NCBI GenBank assembly: GCA_023105745.1
Contig: JALGQZ010000007.1
Span: 56,835,569-56,899,568 of the forward strand
Origin: Austropuccinia psidii
Taxonomy: Eukaryota > Basidiomycota > Pucciniomycetes > Pucciniales > Sphaerophragmiaceae
Direction of reading: 5' to 3'
DNA: 64,000 nucleotides
Below the pieces are notes generated by a model. That model did no database searches and had not been told where the DNA came from. It was given only the letters and a program-made list of their open reading frames with translations. The translations under genes and the position numbers were made by a program. Shown piece after piece: positions 24,301-36,030 of this stretch (positions within the stretch are counted from its first letter, which is position 1; each line of letters begins with the position of its first letter).

Positions 24301-25351
24301 TCTGATTGACATCGGACTCACTCCTTCACTAACTGACCCCTGCCTCTTTTACTCAAAAGACAAATTGAAACCAATGTGGTTGTTTGTCCATGTCGACGAT
24401 CTTGTCTTCGGAGGATGTTGGAATGAAGAATTCAAAACCAAAATCAACCAACATTTTGAAATGGAAGACCTAGGGCTAATCAAATATGCCCTAGGAATCA
24501 GAATAACACAACGTAAAGACCACATAAGTCTTATTCAAGACAAGTTCATCAAAAACATCCTTGAAGAATTCAACCTCACCAACTGCCGTCACACAACCAG
24601 TCCCTTACCTGGGAACTCCAAATCATTCAAACACCTTCCTGCTAAATCAATCGACCACCCGTTCAATTACCACAGAGCAATAGGCCTACTCCAATACCTT
24701 GTCCAATGCACCAGACCAGACCTATCTTTCGCTACCTCCTTTCTTTCCCAATTCCTAGAAGACCCCAAAGACATTCACTTCAATGCCGTAAAACACGTGT
24801 TAACCTACTTAAAAAGCACAAAACACTATGACCTCCAACTAGGTCAAAATTCTCTCAAACATCAACAAGACCACATCTTGGGATTCACCGATAGTGACTG
24901 GGGAGGAAGCGTAGAATCTAAATCTTTCTCAGCCTCCATCATCTACTACCACGGGACAATTGGCTGGAGAAGCCACAAACAGAAGGTAGTTGCTCTCTCC
25001 TCAGCCGAAGCCGAATACAACGCAGCAACTGAAGCCACTCAAGACTTATTATGGACAAGAAACCTCTTACTAGAATCAACAAACCTCCAACCGAAATTAA
25101 CACTGTTCACCGACAACCAAAGCACCATAGCAATAGCATCCAATCACGTTTACCATCATGGAACTAGACACATCAACTTCAGATTACACTTCATTCAAAA
25201 CCTACTCGAGAATCAAGAACTAAAACTCAACTACTTAGAAACAAACAGAATGATTGCAGACTCTCTTACAAAAAATAACCCCTACAATAAAAGCATCGAC
25301 CACCTAAAAATCATCTTCAGCAATAATGACTTATCAAGTAAGGAGGAGTGA
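21395..25351 (+). pseudogene. copia C Gag-Pol polyprotein, two in-frame stops
   Basis: A single frame of about 1318 codons from ATG 21395. Gag (residues 1-240) has an atypical Cys/His motif C..GWHNP.T.H....C. Protease has DSGATTS (about residue 287). A gag-pre-integrase H..H..CPTCNLC zinc site follows, then integrase with D (HTDLFGP), D (SDNGSEF) and E (AERGN). RT carries WVFKRKTDKNGN and the palm motif VHVDDLVFG, and RNase H carries FTDSDWGG, SSAEAEY and TDNQS. Stops are TGA at 23111-23113 just after the catalytic Glu (readable as CGA to TGA) and TAA at 23705-23707. Otherwise the frame is unbroken. The terminal TGA at 25349 uses the first three bases of the 3' LTR. Confidence 0.92.
25339..25348 (+). 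promoter_or_regulatory. Polypurine tract of copia C
   Basis: AAGGAGGAG immediately before the 3' LTR. It also encodes the last Lys-Glu-Glu of the polyprotein, so coding and priming functions overlap. Confidence 0.7.
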
Positions 25352-25834
25352 AAGAAAATTAGAGTGTTTAAGATCACATATGACGTCATATTACGTCATA
25401 TGCATACAACCACCCTGTTGACCAATATTAACCACCGTTGTACCACTATTTAAAGCCTTAACTTTCATGTACCTAGAATCCCCACCGTCTGTATCTTTTA
25501 CACTCCTATTTTGTATCTAGGTTCGTCGTGCCTGTGCCACTCCTCGTCCTGATCCTTCTGGCTAAGACATACTGTCTTGCCGATCCAAGGTAGACTACTT
25601 GATAGACTCATTATCCCTATTACTAGCAATTTAACCCACTGTCTGTATCTTTTACACTCCTATTTTGTATCTAGGTTCGTCGTGCCTGTGCCACTCCTCG
25701 TCCTGATCCTTCTGGCTAAGACATACCATCTTGCCGATCCAAGGTTCGTCGTGCCTGTGCCACTCCTCGTCCTGATCCTTCTGGCTAAGACATACCGTCT
25801 TGCCGATCCAAGATGTGACTTTTCTTTCCTTACA
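25349..25834 (+). repeat. 3' LTR of copia C with an extra 69-bp unit
   Basis: It matches the 5' LTR except for an added tandem copy of the GTTCGTCGTGCC to GATCCAAG segment (about 25744-25812) and four transitions, each at a CpG. The end TTTTCTTTCCTTACA followed by the duplicated G makes a strong 3' splice-acceptor-like sequence next to the host gene remainder. Confidence 0.93.
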
Positions 25835-26215
25835 GAATGCTATCAAGTACTTGCGACAAAGTGCCCCCATTGCAATGTGGGAGATTTGGTTGAATCCAAC
25901 GAGATATACTCATCCCAATGCGATCAACATCTTCGGTGCGCCAATATAGGATGCCCTACGATTTTCCAGCAATGTGACGGGCAGGCTCCACTGTATTGGT
26001 TGGTTTGCGATCGACAAGGCAGTACGCACAAGGTAGCACCTATGGTGGATGCGGACTGCGGGGGGGACCATCGAACGAGGTTCTGCACTTCTTGCAACCG
26101 TCATGCTGTACCTGGGGGGATGATGGACTCATATCCAAAAGACGAGGAATATCCAGACGAATTTTATAGCAGCTCTGATTATGAGAGTAGTGATGATGGT
26201 GAGAATCATCAATAA
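25835..26215 (+). pseudogene. 3' fragment of the disrupted cysteine-rich secreted protein gene
   Basis: In phase with the 14-codon fragment at 20878, this 126-codon stretch ends at TAA 26213. The frame without the insertion would encode about 139 residues: a signal peptide of roughly 19 residues ending near VLA, then a mature part with ten cysteines. Cysteine patterns include KCPHC, RCANIGC and RFCTSC. An acidic Ser/Asp/Glu-rich tail of about 27 residues follows. Small size, signal peptide and an even cysteine count are typical of secreted candidate effectors of rust fungi, but no family could be named. The only break seen is the copia insertion. The upstream LTR contributes an open frame (25577 onward) that reads through into it, which is coincidental. 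Confidence 0.65.
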
Positions 26216-26711
26216 ATCATCAGGGTATGATCATGCTGGTAGTAATCATAGTGATGATCATAGCGATGATCATAGCGATGATGATAGTAGTTGAAGTAGT
26301 TACAGTAGTCAGAGTTAGGCCAATTTTGAATATTTTTTATCACCATGCAAACTTGCAAACTGAAAAATAATAATCAAAATTTATTTTGAAACAAATCATG
26401 AAATATAGATTGTTGATAAATAATGGCACTTTTTAAGCTAAGTATGCTTTTGAGAAATAGGATTCCATACATTGAAATGTTGCACTTTCCACATTAACTT
26501 TGAAGTATACGTGGGATTTCTATTTTTTAACTCTATAATGAATTTAAACAATCTTTGAGGGCTATATGGACAATATTTTTTCTATTATTTCAGAGAAAAA
26601 ATAATCTCAACTCCATTTTAAAACCAAGTACTCACAAGGTAGTCTGGAGTCCACCATGCTTTGAACCATGGAAGGATTAATAACTATTTTGAAGTGGAGT
26701 GACTTAAATTG
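26216..26711. other. Downstream region of the secreted-protein gene, with a short GATGATCATAGC repeat
   Basis: Near 26250-26290 a 12-bp motif GATGATCATAGC is repeated about three times just after the stop codon; it may be an eroded continuation of the Asp-rich coding tail. The rest is AT-rich with no recognisable feature. Confidence 0.5.
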
Positions 26712-27018
26712 ATGTTTCAAATGGATCACTACAGGCTTGATTGTCTTATTGACACTCTAGATCCTTACCTACAAAAGAAGGTGGAAAGCGAAACATATTG
26801 GTAAGGCCACTGATTATGAGATGATTCTTAATGTAGTAGAAATAATTATAAAAGTATTGTACCCATTAACAATTGTATGAGTGATGTTTTCAAAACTTTT
26901 TGACCCATTGAACTGACTCAACATGCTTGGCCAATTTCCAGAAGTAAAGGATGAAAAGCGTTGGAAAGAAATTAAAAGATGTTTTTGTAAAATTAATGTA
27001 ATGTGTGGTACTATTCAC
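26712..27018 (+). pseudogene. Possible transposase N-terminal fragment
   Basis: A frame of about 29 codons from 26712 (MFQMDHYRLDCLIDTLDPYL, then a Lys/Glu-rich run) resembles the N-terminal helical segment of DDE-type PIF/Harbinger transposases (F.M....F..L...L.P.L). It is followed by a GTAAGG that could be a splice donor. Further open pieces to about 26990 (KDEKRWKEIKRCF) show no known motif. This is a weak assignment. Confidence 0.3.
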
Positions 27019-29797
27019 TAAGCCAGGTCCCCGTGGATTTTTCCATGTTCAAAGATCTACCCGATCCCTAACCCTGCTTAATCCCAGGCAGTAACTCCCA
27101 ATTTTTTCTGTCCCGCCCAACTCCCCAGGATTTATCGGGATCAACCATCACCTTTACCCAACATTTTAAAACCCACTTTTTTGTCAACCCCTTCCCCCAA
27201 CCTTTTTTTTTTATTTCCTCTCATTTGCTTTTATTTCGTACTTTTTCCTTTCCTCTCATTTTGATTTCCTATTCTTTTCAACCCTCTCAATCGCTTTGAT
27301 TTCATCATTCCTCTCAGCTGTGTTGATCTATTACTTTAACATTTCTCTCCATTTTCAATGTCTTCAGCACCTTCATCAGTTTGCTCAACACCTACCCCTA
27401 GCAATACCAAACTCACAACCTTGCCATCAACTGCAGACCCAACCCATCCCCAGAAAAGATTATGGGTTTGGCTTTATTTTTCTGACGTAGATGAACAATA
27501 CATACAATGTCAATGTGTCGACCGATTAGGAAAGACTTGCAACAAGCGCCTGAAGAAAGACCAAACTGGCAGCACCAAAGGAATGATCCAGCACTTGCAC
27601 CTCTTGCATCGCATAGCCAATCCGAAATCAATCTCTTCCCCCCTTGCAAAACATAACACGATGGATCAGTATGTCCACAATCTTAATCCCAAAAAGGTGA
27701 GTCCCCCTTTGAACCACTATGTTATTAACTTTAGAATGCTAAATATTGGCTATGCAACAGGTGTTATCACCTTCTTCTTTGAAGACTGCTTTAGTGTACT
27801 TTATCTGTGATGCCGATTTACCCTTGTCCATTACCGAATCACCTGCTTTCCGAGCGCTTTTAGAGCTCTGTAATCCTCAAGTTACCAACATTTTAGTCCA
27901 TCCAGCCAGCTTAACCGCTCACTTAACAAACATATATTTTTACCATCAAGAATTCATTCACAATTACCTCTTAAGCCATGAGATTGACGTTTCATTTACA
28001 ACAGATGCCTGGACTAGTCCAAACATTACTGCATACCTGGCTGTCACTGCCCACTACATTGATATGGACTTCAAGCTCACCTCCATTATTATAGGCCTTG
28101 CCGAAATACAAGGTATGTGTCCCTCCAATGGTCTTTGATTCAAGAGCTCATTTGTTTCCTTTGTCTGCATCACAGGCGATCACTCAGGAGCATCCCTTGC
28201 TACTCAATTCCTCACAATCATACGTCGCTATGATCTTGAACAGAAGATCATCTGTATTACAACAGATAATGCCTCAGTTAAGGATCGAATGGCCCAAGAG
28301 ATCGAAGCAACCTGCCCAAAATTCTGTGCCAAGGATAATATGGTTGGGTGTATGGCCCATACCATCCACCTGGCTGCACGCGATGGCCTTAAAGCCCTTG
28401 CCAGCAAACCTCCCGATACAAATAATCAGGTGGACAACAACAATGAAAACCCGATGTCAATTTCCAGCCTTGTTGACCCACCAGATGGCCTCAATTTACA
28501 GTACAACTCGATAATTGGTAAGATCAGTCGCCTCGCATCATACCTACACCACAGCCCCCAAAGGCGTGAGAAGTTTATCACAATGGTGAATCTGGTCTAT
28601 GATTCTGACAAACCAACAAATGCAAACACACTACTTTCTCAAGTCTCAACCAGATGGAACTCCACTTACGAGATGCTAAATCGCGCATTGGTTTTGAAGG
28701 ATGCGTACAAGCACTTTTGCACCCCTGACTCATTGGCTTCATTTCGACTATCAACCCTTGAATGGCAGAAGGCCCAAGTGATGGTTCACTTCTTGCAGCC
28801 CCTCTACGAAGCAACCCTACTTATATGTGGGTCTTCTTACCCAACAATAAATCAATCGTTACCACTATATATCTTGCTAATTGAAGATATCAGGCAGGTA
28901 AGTCATTTTCTATTCTCTATATCAGACCAATTGCCAACTAAGAGTGATCTATTAGGAATCTGAGCAATATGATGTCTCTCCCATTGAGCCAGCCTGTCAT
29001 GCAATGATACAAAAAATTTCAAAATATATTACAATCCTCCTTAGAAAGAGGCCAGTGATATGTGCATCCATACTCGATCCAAGACTGAAGCTCACTTTTT
29101 TCTCAACTCACAATTCAACACTTTGTGAATTTGGGACATCATCAGCCAACCTGGCCAAAATGTTTGAAGACGAATCCAGGAAGTTTGTCACCATTCCCAA
29201 TCAGGAACAACATGATATTGTTATCAAGAAGTCAACCTGTTTATTGGACAAGATGTACCCATCTGCAAGCCTCGAAGGCAGTAGTTTGGAATTGGAACTG
29301 CAAAGGTATCTTGCCGAACCTCCAGAACCAAAAGATACTGATATCCTCTTATTCTGAAAGTCCTGAGGTAAAGTATTCCCCACCTTGGTTCTGATGGCTC
29401 GCAATTATCTAGCCATACCTGCCACTAGTGCACCATCAGAGCGTGTTTTCTCAGGTGGTAGAAGGATTTTGTCTTATCAGCGTGCTTCACTCACCCCTTT
29501 TCACGTTGAGCAGTTGGCATGTGTAAAGGATTGGGCACGCACATTTGGCTTACTTTACAATGAAACTTAGTGTTTTAACTTTGTTTTATTTTCTCTTATG
29601 TACAATTGTCTGAGGTAATCCATGCTCTGATTTACAAACTTTAACTAGGGATCCCTTTGTGGATCCCAAGGTCATCCCGTGCCCGATCCCTATCAGGTTT
29701 AAGAAAAACATCCCACAACAAGTGGTTCCCGAGCCCTGATCCCTCTTGAGTCTCCCGCGGGAAATCCCTAAAATGTTGGGATCGGGGACCTGGCTTA
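27019..29797 (+). mobile_element. hAT-superfamily DNA transposon
   Basis: Perfect 15-bp terminal inverted repeats TAAGCCAGGTCCCCG (27019-27033 and complement at 29783-29797) enclose a spliced hAT transposase. GATCCC/GGGATC motifs are concentrated near both ends, as in hAT subterminal regions. An 8-bp target duplication, expected for hAT, could not be recognised, so the true ends may differ by a few bases or the flanks have diverged. Confidence 0.85.
27358..29570 (+). pseudogene. hAT transposase, four exons, two nonsense codons
   Basis: Exons 27358-27696, 27761-28112, 28176-28897 and 28956-29570 join in phase with GT/AG introns of 64, 63 and 58 nt, giving about 675 codons. Exon 1 has a BED-type zinc finger (C..C about 27510-27533, H....H about 27595-27612). 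Exons 2-3 carry the RNase H-like core (FTTDAWTSPN; ITTDNASVKDRM; GCMAHTIHLA). Exon 4 has the C-terminal dimerisation region (LAIPATSAPSERVFSGGRRIL). TGA codons at 29355-29357 and 29364-29366 fall just before that region, at sites where Trp and Arg are usual, and disable it. No frameshift was seen, so it died recently or is a non-autonomous copy. Confidence 0.88.
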
Positions 29798-29919
29798 AAT
29801 GAATACTTGTAGCAGTTGTACTGTTTAAAATTTGATACTGTACTTGAGTTGGACACAGGTTTAATTTAGAATGGAAATCGAGAAGAACTTTGAATCAAAT
29901 TGGGTTTTATCGTTAGCCA
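29798..29919. other. Short spacer between hAT and copia D
   Basis: No feature was recognised; its last five bases AGCCA (29915-29919) are the target site of copia D. Confidence 0.6.
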
Positions 29920-30322
29920 TGTTGTGTATCATACAGTATAAACATATACCGTATAATACAAAATTGTGACAATATGCTTATAAATCAAATAAACCTATTT
30001 TAATGATATATACAAATTGAATGACCATGTAAATAGAATATAAATACTCAGATCCGATTCATTGGAATACTCCCTCAGGGGAGATTTCTCTTATATTTTT
30101 TTATCTACTATGATTCACTAATTATATAATTTTTATATATTATTTTTAAAATATAGGTACGCACTGAAAGGGGAGATAATTAAATTATAACTATTTATTA
30201 GGAGTATACGTACAAAACTATTAGTAATAATGAATCGTAGTAAATAATTGAAATATAAATATATTAAAATTATAATTTTTTTTATTATAAATATATATAT
30301 ATATATATATAAAGCAACAACA
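29920..30322 (+). repeat. 5' LTR of copia D
   Basis: Contains a TATAAATA box at 30039-30046 followed by CTCAGATCCGATTC. An (AT)n microsatellite lies near its end (about 30290-30312). Confidence 0.92.
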
Positions 30323-30333
30323 GGTTATGGGCC
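30323..30333 (+). promoter_or_regulatory. Candidate primer binding site of copia D
   Basis: GGTTATGGGCC directly follows the LTR. It is similar to the copia C site and, more loosely, to GGTTAAAAGCCC in copia B. The primer tRNA was not identified. Confidence 0.5.
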
Positions 30334-30504
30334 GTTGACTGCCACTAGCGTATTAAAGAATTTTTTTTATTTTTTATTTTTTTCTTGTCCTCTTGCGACT
30401 CCTCATATTTATTCCTTCGCGACCTGGATTTCTCAAGTACTTGCTCTGGAAAAATCTTCTCAAAACGAAATCCTCCCCCCAATCCCCCTCCTATATCTTC
30501 AATC

Positions 30505-33500
30505 ATGGGTGATTCTCCCAAATTACCTGACATTTCAAACCTCTCTGTCAATGATTCAGTTATCCACGCGGACAAGAAAGCCAAGATTTTACAACGATTC
30601 TCTCTGATTGCTGATTGCATCCTCCCACAATTATCCTTAGATGGATCCGACTTCAACACCTGGTCCATGTGCTTCATTGAAGACATGGGATACTTCGAAA
30701 ATCAAGAGTGGGATACTGATTATCGTTGGAACCTAATAGCTCTATCCTTCATACAAAATAGTGTTGAATGATCATTATATGATTCTATAATCGCAAGAAT
30801 GGTTTACTAGGCAATCAAGAAACGCTTCAGCAAGGCATCCTGGTCTTCTATCATTCATCATGCCAACATCCTTTTTAATACGTTGGATCATCAACATGAT
30901 ACTGCTCAGCATGTCATCCGCCTAAATGAAGCCATTGAATCAATTGAAAGCCAACTAGGTCTGCTTGATAGTTCAAAAATTTTAACTCTCTCCCTTTTCT
31001 TCTCACTTCCAAATCTGCAAGCTCTGATAACATCTGCTCTTGATACTTGGCTAGTGGCTAATCCTGGACTGCAAATCAATGCTGAGGATATAATGGATAT
31101 TGTTCAACAAATGTGGAGTAGATCAGCACCAATTTCAAATGATGATTCCATACAACTTTCAAGAATTGATGCCTCATGTAATCAAATACAACCATCTCCG
31201 CGTATGCATACTCCTGATAGAAACCCTAAAACCTATAGGAATACCCAATCACCAAATCAAAATTCGCCAATTGCTTCCAGATCCGAAGAATGGAAGAAGA
31301 AATGGCTTACTCCTCGGAATCCATGTTTTCATTGTAGTGAAGCTGGTCATTGGGCACCCAATTGTCCAGCACGGAAGAAAGCAGCTAATGCTAGATTTTC
31401 ATCCTCACAACGAAAAGTTGATGTTGCAAGTATAGGGGCAATACCTGCACTGGAATATGGGGAGGCGTTATTAGATTCGGGAGTGACTCATTCTGTCTTA
31501 GGGGATGTCTCTCTCTTTACCACAATGCAAAAAACTAATATAACTCTATTGGTTGCATCTTCTCACAAATTTATGGTAGACGCCATTGGAGAAATCACCC
31601 TGACGACCCGGCAAGGCAAATTAACATTACAGAATGTCCTTTTATGCCCTGCAATAACAGGTGTGGTCCTATCAATTGGCCAAATTATGTCCCAAGGCAT
31701 ATCGGTTGAATTAATAAATAATGATTTTCATGTACGACAAAGAAATATTTCCTTCCATATCATTAAAAAGAACCTCTGTTGGTTTATTCCCTTTCAGTAT
31801 CAATCTTCATCTTTTATTATGAATATACACGCAATTCACGATTTAAATCCCCCTCCAATAAATTTATCTACTTGTCCTGTTTTTAATCATAAGAGAAATA
31901 TGAATGACCTTTGGCACCAAAGATTGGGGCATTTGTCTATTAGGAATTTGAAACGACTTATGCGATTTAAAGCCGCTGAAGGCATGCCAAACTTTCACAT
32001 TGACAATATCAAAATATGTCATTCTTGTTCTATATCCAAAGCCAAACACCGACCTTTTGTGTCTCCTTCACGGAGGCACGTAAATCAGCCTGGTGATATG
32101 ATTGCGGCGGATTTGATAGGTCCATTGCCGGTAAGCATAGATGGAAAGAAGTATGCCTTAGTGATACAAGACATCTATTCTAGACTGATGGCAATAATCG
32201 CCCTAACTGATAAATCTGAAGCTAAGTCCCAACTACGTTTATGGATGATCAAATTCGAAAATATGACAAAATTCAATATCCCTGCCATTAGAAAAGACAA
32301 TGGTGCAGAATTCTGCAATCATCTTTTTAATAATTTTCTGAAGGAGAAGGGAATAACGCATGAATTATCTATACCATATGAACATCATCAAAATGGGCAG
32401 ATAGAACAAACGAACCTCACCATATCAGAAAGTGCTAGAACTTCGTTGATCGCTGCTAACCTACCGTCTTCTCTATGGACATATGCATTTAGGCATGCAG
32501 TATTGATTTTCAATCGTACCTTGCACTCTGATAATAGACGTACTCCATATGAAATGGTGGGCTCACGTAAACCATCAATGCTTCAACTCAGGGTATTTGG
32601 TGCGAAGGCCTTCATATTCAACCATCAGGCAAGAAAGGATTTGGGTCAAAAGGGTTTTGTAGGTTATCACCTTGGTATAATGCAGGACTCTAAAGGATGG
32701 TTATTCTGGCTACCGGAACAAGGTACAGTAATACAATCTGCTAGCGTTAAATTTGATGAAGATGCTTTCTTTCAGCAAAAACAGTCTATGTTGTCAAGTA
32801 TACCAACCAATAATATTTTTGACGACTAAATGATTGAACAAATTAATTTACAGGATTCACTTATTTCCGAATTAAATTCTTCTGACAATTTATCTTCAGC
32901 TTTGCCAACAAGTTATAAAGAGGCAATGTCTTCCCCTCAGGCAGCTCTTTGGAAGCAGGAGATAAACAATGAATTAAACAGCATGGCGAAACAAGAAGTT
33001 TTCATTGAATCAAATTTACAGGATGCACTGAAGGAAGTACCTAGAGAGTCAATTCTCAGCACCAAATGGGTGTTTGCAAAGAAGGGAAAACCAGAAAGGT
33101 TTAAAGGTTGATTGGTGGCACGGGGCTTTAGGCAAATACATGGTATCAACTTTGAAGAAACATTTTCACTGACACCGACTTTTGGGGCGCTTCGAATGCT
33201 CTTCTCGATTGCTTGCTGGAAGAAATGGACATTATGTACGTTCGACGTGAAAGTGGCATTCCTACACAGCTTAATCGACAAACCAGTGTATGTATGGCCA
33301 CCAAGTGGTATGAATGTACCAAAATATCATGTCCTGAAACTCAAGAAGGCACTTTATGGCACCAAACAAGCGGCTCAATGCTGGTGGCTGCACCTTAAGA
33401 CCATCCTGGATCAAATAGGTTTCAAATCCAACGGGGAGGACCCTAGCACTTATTTTTTTGACTCACCTGAAGGGCAAGCTATGTTGTGGATCCACGTGGA

Positions 33501-34413
33501 CAATGGTGCCCTGGCAGGTTTGTCTGAGAAAATTATTAATTTGATATCGATGGAATTGGACAAACAATTGCAGATCAAGTGGGATACAGAAATCACTGGT
33601 CTGGTAGGTTTATCAATCAAACAGAGTGACAGCAGTTATGAATTCAATCAAAACGAACTTATTATGAAACTGACTAACCTTACGCCTAGCAAAATCACTG
33701 CAAATTCCCCTCTTCCACAGAACTGTAACCTTATCTCCAATACCTTCAAAGGAATGGATAGGGACTACTTGAAACGAATAGGTATGCTTCTGTACATTGC
33801 GCAAGGAACAAGACTGGACATTTCATACGCAGTAAATTACTTGGCTTGTTTTTCAATGGGAACAGACTCATCACATTGGGAAGTGATTGAGCACCTAATT
33901 GGCTACTTGAGGAAAACTAGTAATATTACTTTGAAAATACATGCACGTGAGGAGCCTGATGACCTTAAATGTTATGTTGATGCGAATTGGGGGGGAGAAG
34001 GAAATTGATTGACATATGGTTTTTTGATTTTACATGGAGGGAACCCAATCGTATGGCAATCGAAATGTCAAGCCACGGTGGCCTCTTCCACAGCTCAAGC
34101 AGAATATATTGCACTTTCATTTGCGGCAAAGGAATGCATTTGGTTATACAATATGTGTCAAGACCTGTTGAGCACTCGTTGCCCTCAATTACTATCAGAC
34201 AACAAGACCGCTATAGGAATTGCTATGAACTCTGTAAGCAGAAAAAAAACCAGACATCTCATTCGCGAATTTAACCTGCTGAACAAATTAATTGTCTCTA
34301 GCAAGATACAATTGAATTGGGTAAATACTCAAGATCAATTGGCGGACATATTGACAAAAATCTTGGGTCAACTTAATGTCAAGAGATTTTTAACGAGAAC
34401 CATAATGGCATAA
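30505..34413 (+). pseudogene. copia D Gag-Pol polyprotein with five in-frame stops
   Basis: One frame from ATG 30505 to TAA 34411, about 1302 codons. The domains are gag; zinc knuckle CFHCSEAGHWAPNC (about 31324-31365); protease LLDSGVTHS; gag-pre-integrase WHQRLGHLS...CHSCSISK; integrase AADLIGP, RKDNGAEF and QIEQTN; RT STKWVFAKK; and RNase H CYVDANWGG, SSTAQAEY and SDNKTA. Stops are TGA 30769, TAG 30808, TAA 32827, TGA 33109 and TGA 34006. The last two fall where FKGRLVARGF-type and GEGNRLTYG-type arginines would be, consistent with CGA to TGA. The RT palm motif reads VDNGALAG, so the second catalytic Asp is Asn (GAC to AAC). No frameshift was seen. Confidence 0.92.
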
Positions 34414-34423
34414 CAAGATGTTA

Positions 34424-34433
34424 TGGAGGGGAG
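34424..34433 (+). promoter_or_regulatory. Polypurine tract of copia D
   Basis: GGAGGGGAG immediately before the 3' LTR. Confidence 0.7.
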
Positions 34434-34819
34434 TGTTGTGTATCATACAGTATAAACATATACCGTATAATACAAAACTGTGACAATATGCTTATAAATC
34501 AAATAAACCTATTTTAATGATATATACAAATTGAATGACCATGTAAGTAGAATATAAATACTCAGATCCGATTCATTGGAATACTCCCTCAGGGGAGATT
34601 TCCCTTATATTTTTTTATCTACTACGATTCACTAATTATATAATTTTTATATATTATTTTTAAAATATAGGTACACACCGAAAGGGGAGATAATTAAATT
34701 ATAACTATTTATTAGGAATTTACGTACAAAAATATTAGTAATAATGAATTGTAGTAAATAATTGAAATATAAATATATTAAAATTATAAATATATATATA
34801 TATATATAAAGCAACAACA
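34434..34819 (+). repeat. 3' LTR of copia D
   Basis: TGTTGTGTATC to GCAACAACA, 386 bp, with a shorter AT microsatellite than its partner. Confidence 0.92.
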
Positions 34820-34824
34820 AGCCA

Positions 34825-35850
34825 GACATGGAATTCTATATGGGAGTTTTTGGAATATATATCAGCCACATTTGCAAGCCATACATATTCAATTAAGAAT
34901 ACTCAATACTTGGATTAATATTTGCAGCTCATTGATGAATTATTTAGAAATAGCTCCCAAAGGATTTCTGCTAAAGACAATGTAGCTCTCAAATAAAGCT
35001 ACTTATATCCGCTACAGTCAAACCTTTCCAAAAATTAGCTTTTATTTTTCATTCATTTGGTTACAATCAATTGATAAATGTTTGGACGGTAGTATGTCTG
35101 CAAATACAATTGAATTGATATTGCAAATTTTATATGTGAACATTCCTTTTGAGCTTTTGGATTTATTAATATTCATTTGTTTTTTGGAAGTTAAACATAT
35201 GTCTCTAGTAATGTGAGGAGAAGATAAAGTCTTTAGATATATTATTTCTTGGCAAATTCGTATATTGACTTCTTTTGGTGCATTGATGACATTTTAAAAT
35301 CTAAAATCTGTTCAGTATTTCCAAATACATCTAGTCAGAATGGCTGAGTGCATTTAAATTCCAATGTCAAGATAGAGGGTAAATGTGTAAACTAGAAGTA
35401 TTATTTTGTTGGATTATGTTTGAGCTGAGACTGGTGCATAAATTTCATTATATTAAAAAAAAGTGATGTGATATTTGGAACTCCATTTGAGAATAATTTG
35501 TAAAATAATGAAATGTTTGGTAATCTGAATTAGTTGAGTTGATTTAAAACGAAGAACTCTACCCATATTAAGGATTTATCTTGGATTATTTATACATATA
35601 TTTGCATAATTTAAATCTCATTTAATAAAAATGTCAAATATATCAAGAAAAATTTTCATAAGTAAGAAATTATAGGCTACTAAATTTTGGCTTGATGATC
35701 TGAATGAATTATTAATTGCATTTATTATCACCCATATAAATGGGATAAAATAAATCTTTTTGATATCCTGCATGGCATATACACAATATAAAGTCTAAAC
35801 ATATTCATTCAAAGAAAAAAAGAAGTTTGGCTCAAAATATGAATAACCAT
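34825..35850. other. Non-coding AT-rich DNA
   Basis: No gene, repeat copy or RNA was recognised in this kilobase. Confidence 0.5.
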
Positions 35851-35854
35851 AATA

Positions 35855-36030
35855 GGGGGTGTCAAAGTTACCAAATCCCACACTCAAAATCCCGAGTTGT
35901 TTTTTGCCAAAATCCTGCATTAATTGTTTGGGATTTCAGAAATCCCACACCTCAAGAGGTTTGGTATTTTAAGGTACAAAAACCCAGGTTTTTTGGTACC
36001 AAATTCCATGTTTAAATACTAAAATCCCAC
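35855..36030 (+). repeat. Putative terminal/subterminal region of a Harbinger-type element
   Basis: GGGGGTGTCAAAGTTACC, preceded by TAATA, is followed by five or so copies of an AAATCCC(A) motif in both orientations and by GGTACCAAAT. G-rich termini next to a TTA/TAA target are usual for PIF/Harbinger. A matching inverted end could not be found downstream, so the right end is missing or diverged. Confidence 0.4.

Larger units (their letters stand above)
20922..25834 (+). mobile_element. Ty1/copia retrotransposon (element C), young
   Basis: The 5' LTR is 20922-21338 (417 bp) and the 3' LTR is 25349-25834 (486 bp). They are flanked by the perfect target duplication GAATG (20917-20921, 25835-25839). 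The LTRs differ by only four substitutions plus a 69-bp extra tandem copy, so the insertion is recent. The internal gag-pol is one frame with just two nonsense codons. It sits inside the coding sequence of a small secreted-protein gene. Confidence 0.95.
29920..34819 (+). mobile_element. Ty1/copia retrotransposon (element D)
   Basis: LTRs 29920-30322 (403 bp) and 34434-34819 (386 bp) start TGTTGTGTATC and end GCAACAACA. They are flanked by the perfect target duplication AGCCA (29915-29919, 34820-34824). The length difference is mainly in an internal (AT)n/poly-T run. A single gag-pol frame with five nonsense codons fills the interior. About ten LTR substitutions were seen by eye, making it older than copia C. 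Confidence 0.94.

Noticed and set aside
20921..25835. Copia C acting as an intron removed by splicing at the GT at 20921 and the AG at 25835
   Set aside because: The donor GTGAAA is weak, and that exact splice would place a TAA in the host frame.
25577..26215. Single 212-codon gene starting in the copia LTR
   Set aside because: Its first 86 codons are LTR sequence containing tandem duplicates; only the part after 25835 belongs to the host gene.
27011..29805. 8-bp hAT target duplication
   Set aside because: Several alignments of the flanks were tried and none gave a direct repeat; the flanks instead look weakly inverted.
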